A stretch of 9,283 nt of DNA, taken from positions 1-9,283 of the forward strand of contig JAAZGG010000136.1 in the NCBI GenBank assembly GCA_012511355.1. The letters are read 5' to 3'. The translations under genes and the position numbers were made by a program. The first letter of the stretch is position 1. Each line of letters begins with the position of its first letter. This document shows, piece by piece, positions 1-6,100 of the stretch. The notes under the pieces were generated by a model. The model saw only the letters and a list, made by a program, of their open reading frames with translations, was not told where the DNA came from and searched no databases. The stretch comes from a bacterium (GTDB lineage: Bacteria > Bacillota_I > Bacilli_A > RFN20 > UBA1709).

Positions 1-83
1 ATAGTACGATTGGTTATGTGTCGCCTTTTGAGTTTGAGAGACGATACTATGATAGTCTTACTGAGTCAGACAAAGTTGCCTGA
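1..83 (+). CDS. IS3-family transposase (OrfB), C-terminal end only
   Basis: This is the last part of a DDE integrase-type transposase cut by the window edge. The frame starting at base 3 reads STIGYVSPFEFERRYYDSLT and ends ESDKVA at a TGA (81-83). Bases 1-2 (AT) would complete a CAT His codon, giving the HSTIGYVSP..FE pattern that closes the catalytic domain of IS3-family OrfB proteins after the final Glu of the DDE triad; the triad itself lies outside the window. The gene is followed directly by the element's terminal inverted repeat, as expected at the right end of an IS3 element. Whether the transposase is intact upstream cannot be seen. The family call is firm from the motif; the exact IS name is unknown. 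Confidence 0.88.
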   Translation, partial: STIGYVSPFEFERRYYDSLTESDKVA

Positions 84-93
84 CTCAAGCAAT

Positions 94-122
94 CCACTCT
101 CCGATATACTCGGGGCGGTTCA
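94..122. repeat. Terminal inverted repeat (IRR) of the IS3-family element
   Basis: Read from the outside inward on the minus strand, the sequence begins TGAACCGCCCCGAGTATATC and continues to about base 94. The start matches the conserved tip of IS3-subgroup repeats and would be the transposase binding and cleavage site. The inner boundary is approximate because the left-end partner is not in the window to align against. Confidence 0.75.
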
Positions 123-124
123 AT

Positions 125-3100
125 ATGGCTCATGAATATCTGAGGCAAGTAGGTGTTCCACTCGCTTTTGTAAGCAACCTCGCAGAAAGAATGCTTTTCT
201 TTGCAAAGCGAGCTGGTATTCCTGAGCAAGATGACCCAGAAGGTATTAAGTCTTGGCAGCAGACTCTTCTTTCCTATCTAAATTTACCCTTTAGTATTAC
301 GGCAAAAAAAGCAGTAGAACAAGATATCGATGGCTACTACACTCAAACGTTTTTACGTGTATATAGTAACGCAGGTCAAACCGATGAGCATTCTAATCCT
401 GTTGAAAGAGCTATGGCTCAGGCCTTTAGTGATTCAAATGAAAGCGTTATATCGACCTTAAAACGTTCTCAACAGCCATATCTTATGCTTAATGACGGTT
501 TACTTGGGATATTCATACCAGGAGGTGATGAGCGTGAGTATGAGTTTCGTGTTGATGATGAAATTACAATCCACAAATCGGGCATTGAGGATGAATTTTT
601 GCCAATAAATCATGTGTTGGCGAAAGAAGTAAAAATAAAAGATAGACGAAGTGAACAAGCTACAACGACTCGGTTATGGGAAGATAAACGCACTAATCGT
701 TTATTGTTTTTCTCTGATGCGGGAAGACTTAAAAACTCTGGATACTTAAATCAAGCAGAGACTTTAACTCTTCCACCTGGTCGTTATATTTGTTTGAGTC
801 GTTTTCAACCTAGAGACTTTGAAGCAGAGCAGTTATGGGATGAACCCTCTTTATATCTTCTAGGTATTGATGCTCACCCAGATCAAGAAATTATTATTAA
901 AAACGGACCTGCTTGTTTAACTATTCAGGGTGAAAGTCAACCTTATATATGCTGGAATTCACCAAGTAAAACATCAAATGAGGGTATTGATATCCGTTAT
1001 GGACAATTGAAACTTATAGTTCAACTGTCTACTGGTATGAATCAGTTGGAAGAAGGCCATTATCAGCTTCAATTATCGTGCAGAGCCTCTACTGATAAGT
1101 TAGTAATACCATTAGAATTTGATGAAACTGGTACAAGTGAAATAGATTTAACTGACTATATACGTCAAAGAAAGGATTGGTTGCCCTTTGGTCTTAGAAG
1201 GCTTTTAGTCGAAATGACGAGATCTGGTGAAAAACGTGCAATTATTAGAAGTTCGATTTTTTATTGGCACGGTTTAAGTGCGATCAGCTCTGGAATGACT
1301 TTGTTGTGTGAACAATTGCCTGAGAATTTGAGACTCGATCTATCTGAAAATATTAAGAAAACAGATGATTTTAAATATCAACCCGAAAGTAGTTATTCAA
1401 AAGCTTTCCGTCTTGTTTTTGAGTTGAGCCACAACCGTTATCAAAACATATCATGGAATGTGCCAGGGATTTTTATAGAAGTAGAGAGTGAGCCGAAACA
1501 TGGAAAGTCATCACGCGTAAGCCGTAAAGCTGGAGATGTTGAGACTGTATCTTTACTTTCTAATAAACAGATTTATATTAGTGCAAATGAGCCAGGAACG
1601 CTTTCTGTTGGTGATTGGTCTCTTTATGTTGATTTTGTTAGCTATCCAACTAAGCGTCTATCAGCTTCTATGCTCGCCAGTCGAATTACATCACAAGATT
1701 CATCTCTAACTTTTGTCAGTGATTTGACAGGGACAAAAATCACTCTTCTAGAACTTAGACAACCACATTTTGTTGAAAATATTGAAAGTAGATTAAATAC
1801 TAATCAAATTTTACTCTCGTTTCAAACAGCAAAGAAGTTACAGGGACTCAGAATTGCTGGTGAGGATGTGATCTTTGGTACAAAAATAAATATAACTATT
1901 GATGATGGAATAAAGTCATCTGAGCACTGTGAATCTAGTCGTGTCAAAATCATGAGCATCCCATCAAATGATGATGGCTATCGTTCATTGATTACTTTTG
2001 AGTTAAAGGATTTAGATGCGAGTGCATTTGTATTCCGACTTGATGGAAAAATCGGCGACGTTTGGGGTTGTCTTGAAAATGAGCAACAAGGAATACATGC
2101 TTTTGGGGTGTTTTTTGCAGATGATGGAAGGTATGTTAATGAGGGGGATTTTTTTGGGTTTCTTGATGAGCTTTCGGATCGTCAAAGCCTTGAGATATTA
2201 AAACGTGTTCAAAGATTAATGCTACCTCGTTACTCTCATCAAAGTTGGAGTCAGCTGTCGTGGCTGTTATCGATTTGGAGTCATCTGGTAAAAAGATGGA
2301 AAGATCGTGAAAATGAAGCAATGGAGACCTTATTTGAGTTAGCAACTTTACGTCCAATGGTGAGTACTGACCCGGCTTGGTTATCTCAGTATAGTGTAGG
2401 GGCACAACTCCCTAAAATTTTTTCCCAACCTGTCGAGGAATATAAAAACATTAACTTTGAGTCATGCGATCTATCAAGAGCGGTGCGAGTAGCGGTAGAA
2501 GTCAATGAGCGCTATCCTAATGTTTTCCCTGATTTAATTCATGTTTCTGTAGCATCAGCTTTTGAAAATATTGCTGCCATGCAAAATGGAGCAAAACCAG
2601 TTGGTTTTAACCTTAAAACATATGTTGAGGCACTTAAAGGGACTCAAAATACTTTTGAAACTAGACTCAAATTAGAAAACGACTCTTATTCGCCAAATTC
2701 AGGAGAGTGGTTGGGCCCTGCTCATTTATTATCTGCAAAAAGAGCATTAGAGACAATGTATGAACGTACATTGTCAGGTAATGAACGTAGCCGTGGAAAT
2801 GCAATTTATTTATCGCGCTTTCTCAAACAATGTTACACATCTTTTAATAATGGACACTTAAATGGTCAGAGCTTTCGTATAGAGCCTTCGCCTAAACCTT
2901 TTGATGAAAATACACCACCAGAGTTTGCCCAAAGACAAGAGAACTTGAGACTATTGGAGCATTGTTTGTCTGTTTTAGCTTATTACTATAGACTTGCAGC
3001 GCGTCAACCAGAAAGGTTTGAAGAGTTTATGACTTTGTTAGAAAAGACTGAGGTGCCTATTGTTCCGAGCCTTACTTATCTCTTGCAAGTTGGTGATGCA

Positions 3101-3154
3101 CTGTTTGCTTATTACTTTTTACTTTGGGAATTTGTATTAAAAGAGGATGATTAA
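125..3154 (+). CDS. druH: Large defence-associated protein, probable DruH of Druantia type III
   Basis: This 1009-aa protein shows no motif I can assign to an enzyme family: no Walker A, no nuclease signature, no cysteine cluster and no signal peptide. The name rests on its size and its tight pairing with a DruE-like helicase, the two-gene layout of Druantia type III. By eye, residues 1-110 look helical, about 190-620 are rich in short alternating hydrophobic strands with turns (beta-sandwich-like, for example around LTLPPGRYICLSRF and LSVGDWSLYVDFVS), and about 650-1009 look helical. A hydrophobic stretch at about 982-1005 (SLTYLLQVGDALFAYYFLLW) contains a central Asp and looks more like a buried helix than a membrane segment. 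The ATG at 125 is the first in-frame start: the frame is open back to a stop at 62-64, but that part lies inside the IS and holds no ATG, GTG or TTG. The Shine-Dalgarno is poor (GGGGCGG at 112-118, inside the IS repeat). The original N-terminus could have been longer and been cut off by the insertion, or translation could use Met23 (191). The stop is one base before the helicase start, so the two are an operon. Confidence 0.72.
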   Translation: MAHEYLRQVGVPLAFVSNLAERMLFFAKRAGIPEQDDPEGIKSWQQTLLSYLNLPFSITAKKAVEQDIDGYYTQTFLRVYSNAGQTDEHSNPVERAMAQAFSDSNESVISTLKRSQQPYLMLNDGLLGIFIPGGDEREYEFRVDDEITIHKSGIEDEFLPINHVLAKEVKIKDRRSEQATTTRLWEDKRTNRLLFFSDAGRLKNSGYLNQAETLTLPPGRYICLSRFQPRDFEAEQLWDEPSLYLLGIDAHPDQEIIIKNGPACLTIQGESQPYICWNSPSKTSNEGIDIRYGQLKLIVQLSTGMNQLEEGHYQLQLSCRASTDKLVIPLEFDETGTSEIDLTDYIRQRKDWLPFGLRRLLVEMTRSGEKRAIIRSSIFYWHGLSAISSGMTLLCEQLPENLRLDLSENIKKTDDFKYQPESSYSKAFRLVFELSHNRYQNISWNVPGIFIEVESEPKHGKSSRVSRKAGDVETVSLLSNKQIYISANEPGTLSVGDWSLYVDFVSYPTKRLSASMLASRITSQDSSLTFVSDLTGTKITLLELRQPHFVENIESRLNTNQILLSFQTAKKLQGLRIAGEDVIFGTKINITIDDGIKSSEHCESSRVKIMSIPSNDDGYRSLITFELKDLDASAFVFRLDGKIGDVWGCLENEQQGIHAFGVFFADDGRYVNEGDFFGFLDELSDRQSLEILKRVQRLMLPRYSHQSWSQLSWLLSIWSHLVKRWKDRENEAMETLFELATLRPMVSTDPAWLSQYSVGAQLPKIFSQPVEEYKNINFESCDLSRAVRVAVEVNERYPNVFPDLIHVSVASAFENIAAMQNGAKPVGFNLKTYVEALKGTQNTFETRLKLENDSYSPNSGEWLGPAHLLSAKRALETMYERTLSGNERSRGNAIYLSRFLKQCYTSFNNGHLNGQSFRIEPSPKPFDENTPPEFAQRQENLRLLEHCLSVLAYYYRLAARQPERFEEFMTLLEKTEVPIVPSLTYLLQVGDALFAYYFLLWEFVLKEDD
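3141..3147 (+). promoter_or_regulatory. Ribosome binding site that fixes the helicase start
   Basis: AAGAGGA lies in the last codons of the upstream gene, eight bases before the ATG at 3156. The other in-frame ATG (3147) overlaps the final A of this motif and would have no room for a Shine-Dalgarno. The start is therefore placed at 3156, leaving a single base (3155) between the upstream TAA and the start codon. This geometry suggests translational coupling of the two proteins. Confidence 0.75.
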
Positions 3155-3155
3155 A

Positions 3156-6100
3156 ATGAAAGATACTAATCCAATTGATTTAGTTGATGATCTTAAAGTC
3201 GTCCTTCAACGATATGTGGCTACTACATTACCAATAAGTCGAAATTACCCAAGACTAGCACAAGAATTTAAAGAGATTCTTTCAGAGCAAACATTAGTGA
3301 ATGGCCCTTATGTGGAAGCGCTTCCAGATTTTGAAAAAGGTTGTTCTCTTGAGTCATTATTGGTTAAAAATGGTGGATATATTCATGATGCTTTTGAAAA
3401 TTTGCCAGATATTAAACGTAAGCTTCATCTACATCAAGAGAGAGCCTTAGAGTTAGCCTCTCGTGATGGCAAGAGTTTATTAGTTGCTACGGGTACTGGT
3501 AGTGGTAAAACAGAAACTTTTCTATATCCGATTGTCGATCAAATCTTATCGGAGCAAAATAGAGATCAGCCGGGTGTTCGTGCGTTATTGATTTATCCAA
3601 TGAACGCATTGGCTAATGATCAACTTTATTATCGAGTTGCCCCCTTATTGGCTAGGTATTTAAAAGAGTATGGTCTGACATTTGGTCGATACACGGGTCA
3701 AATTAAAGCCAATGTAAAGCGTGATGAAGAAGAATCCCGCTTGCTCAATAATACGAAACTCATGGAGGAGTTAGGCAACCCAGATCAGATACCTAAGAAC
3801 TGGTTGCTTACACGTGATGAGATGCTTAATAACCCGCCAGATATACTCATCACTAACTATGCAATGCTTGAGCATCTTTTACTGTTACCTAAGAATGAGC
3901 GACTGTTTGTGACTAGTGCTCTTCGTTTTATTGTATTAGATGAAATACACACCTATCGTGGCTCACAAGCTACCGAAGTTGCTTATTTACTTAGAAAATT
4001 AAAAAATAGACTTAAGTTAGAGAGACCTTTACAAGTCTTTGGAACAAGTGCGAGCTTAGCCGAAGGTGAAGATGCTGACATAAAGTTAAAAGAATTTGGA
4101 AAATCACTTTTTGGTGAAGATGTCCATGAAATTGTGAGAGGAAGACGTATCGCTCATCACAAGTTGCAGGTTGATGAGCCGTCAACTTTTTCATTAAGTG
4201 TTAATGAGTGGTGTAGAGTAGGAGAAATTCTAGAAGAACTTTTTAGTGCTTCTAATGTAGCGCCGACAATAGAACAATGGAATGGTTTGCTGAAGTCTAA
4301 AGGCTTTAGTCGTGATGAGTTAATGTGTCAAAACGAAGATACGATTCAAAAGTTCTTTGTTAATCGTTTTTCCCAAAACAATGAGATTAAGCAAGTTGCT
4401 AAAGAGTTAGATGATGGAAAGATTCAACGTTTTCATGATTTAGCTTTAAAGGTATTTGATTTTAATGAGGAGGTTAGTCCTACAAACGAAGATAAATACC
4501 TTGCTTTAAGCTCAGTTATCCGTTTGGGTATGATTGCAAGGATAGATAGTGGTAGTTTTCCATTATTGCCAGGTCGATATCATCTCGCAGTTAATAGTTT
4601 GGAGGGGGTGGCTATACTTCCTGCTAATGATAAAGAAGGCTGGTCTAAAGTAAAAGCAACCAATGTTTATAAAGATGAGTTGGGGATCTATTATCCCTTG
4701 TTAACTTGCCGTAAATGTGGTCAACCATATATTGAAGGGTTTGAAAGTAAAGGCAAGACATTATCTAATTGTCCTTCAAATGAGCGAGGCAAGAAAGAAG
4801 ATCGTCGAGTTTTTTGGCTTGGAACACCAGTAAGTCATGTCAATGATGAAGAAGATGAAATCGATATAGAAACAGACGTCTCCTCCACAAACGAAAAATA
4901 TTGGCTAAACGTTATAACAGGAGAGTTAGGGCAAACAGAAAATGCTATACCTCTTTATTCTGTTCAAACGCAGTTAGATGAGTTGGATAATGCTCATTAC
5001 GTTAAAAAGTGCCCAGCATGCGGAGGAACTTCATCAAATAATCAAAGAGAAGTTATTACTCGTATGCATCCTGGTAATGAAGCATTGGGTAGTGTGGTAA
5101 CTCAGCGGGTATTAGAGGCTCTACCTCCTAGTGTTATTGACCATTATGATCCTCGACCAGCACAAGGTCGAAACTTATTGTCTTTTTCAGACAATCGACA
5201 GGATGCTGCTTTTTTTGCACCATATTTTGAGCGTACTGCAGGGCTTGTTTCATTACGTAGTGCTATACGTCAAGTGATTAAGGATAAAACATCCCCTATG
5301 ACTCTTTTTCAGATGACAGAGAGCATATACAAATATTGGCAAAAAGATGGCAAACAAGCAATAACGCTAAACTCAAGTGGAGAGATTGTAGCAGAGCACC
5401 AAGAAGTTTTGGATGTTTTGCAAGGAGCAATAGCTAACGAAGTTTGCACACCAGGGGGGAGACGAAATTCAGTTGAGGCGCTTGGTGTTTTGCATGTTAC
5501 TTATGATAAAACTCGTTTAAAAGATTTATTAGATAAAGTCAAAACCTTTTGGCCTAAACAGCTCCCGAGTGACGATGAAAGTATTCTTTCGTTAATTCAT
5601 TTTTTATTAGAAAGTATTCGACGAGTAAGAGCATTGTCGAAGTTTGGTGACGTGGCTTTGAGTGATAAGTTTGTTTGGGGGATTTATAGTGGCCACAGAA
5701 GCTTTGATCTTGAGGGTGGTGATGAGCAAGTACAGTTTAAGTGGGTTCCTTCAGGCAAACGTAACAATCGACGTACTTGGTATTTAGTCGAGCAACTTAA
5801 GTTACAAAGAGACGAGGCTATCGCTTTTTTAAAGAAATTTTGGGAAGCTGCTGTGAGGCCTCCTATTAATTTTCTTGAAGCGCATAAACCAGGGTTTGCA
5901 TTAAATGGTGATCTGATTCGTTACGAAAACGGAGAGAAGGTTAATTTGTATGTGTGTGGAAATTGTGGACTTTTACAGCAGCATGTTCTGTTGAATAAAT
6001 GTACTGCATTTAGTTGTCGTGGTGATGTTAAGCAGATCACTGATGATGAGCGTGAGATATTCCGTCAGAATAATCATTATCTAGCCTCATACGATGAAGA

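Larger units (their letters stand above)
1..122 (+). mobile_element. Right end of an IS3-family insertion sequence
   Basis: The segment contains the transposase C-terminus, a short non-coding stretch, and a terminus whose reverse complement begins TGAACCGCCCCGAG. That opening resembles the IR ends I recall for IS3-subgroup elements (TGAACCGCCCCGGG...), and the element ends in the expected CA. The left end lies outside the window. IS3 elements usually duplicate 3 bp of target, so the right-hand copy would be ATA at 123-125, and its partner should sit just outside the left end. The element is inserted so that its outer edge lies two bases before the ATG of the next gene, with transposase transcription pointing into that gene. 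Confidence 0.85.

Noticed and set aside
105..110. TATACT as a -10 box in the IS repeat, giving an IS-borne promoter for druH
   Set aside because: It matches TATAAT at five of six positions, but the only -35-like hexamer (TTGCCT, 76-81) is 23 bases away, and the transcript would begin only about 8 bases before the ATG. It cannot be excluded experimentally but is not supported.
47..229. Minus-strand 60-codon open frame across the IS end and the druH start
   Set aside because: It lies opposite the transposase end, the IS repeat and the start of a long plus-strand gene, and its protein shows no recognisable feature.
2016..2405. Short open frames on both strands inside druH (61 and 89 codons)
   Set aside because: Both lie inside a continuous 1009-codon gene, have no clear ribosome binding site and give low-complexity or unremarkable peptides.
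4012..4194. Minus-strand 60-codon frame inside the helicase gene
   Set aside because: It is antisense to the conserved helicase lobe 1 coding region and has no motif of its own.
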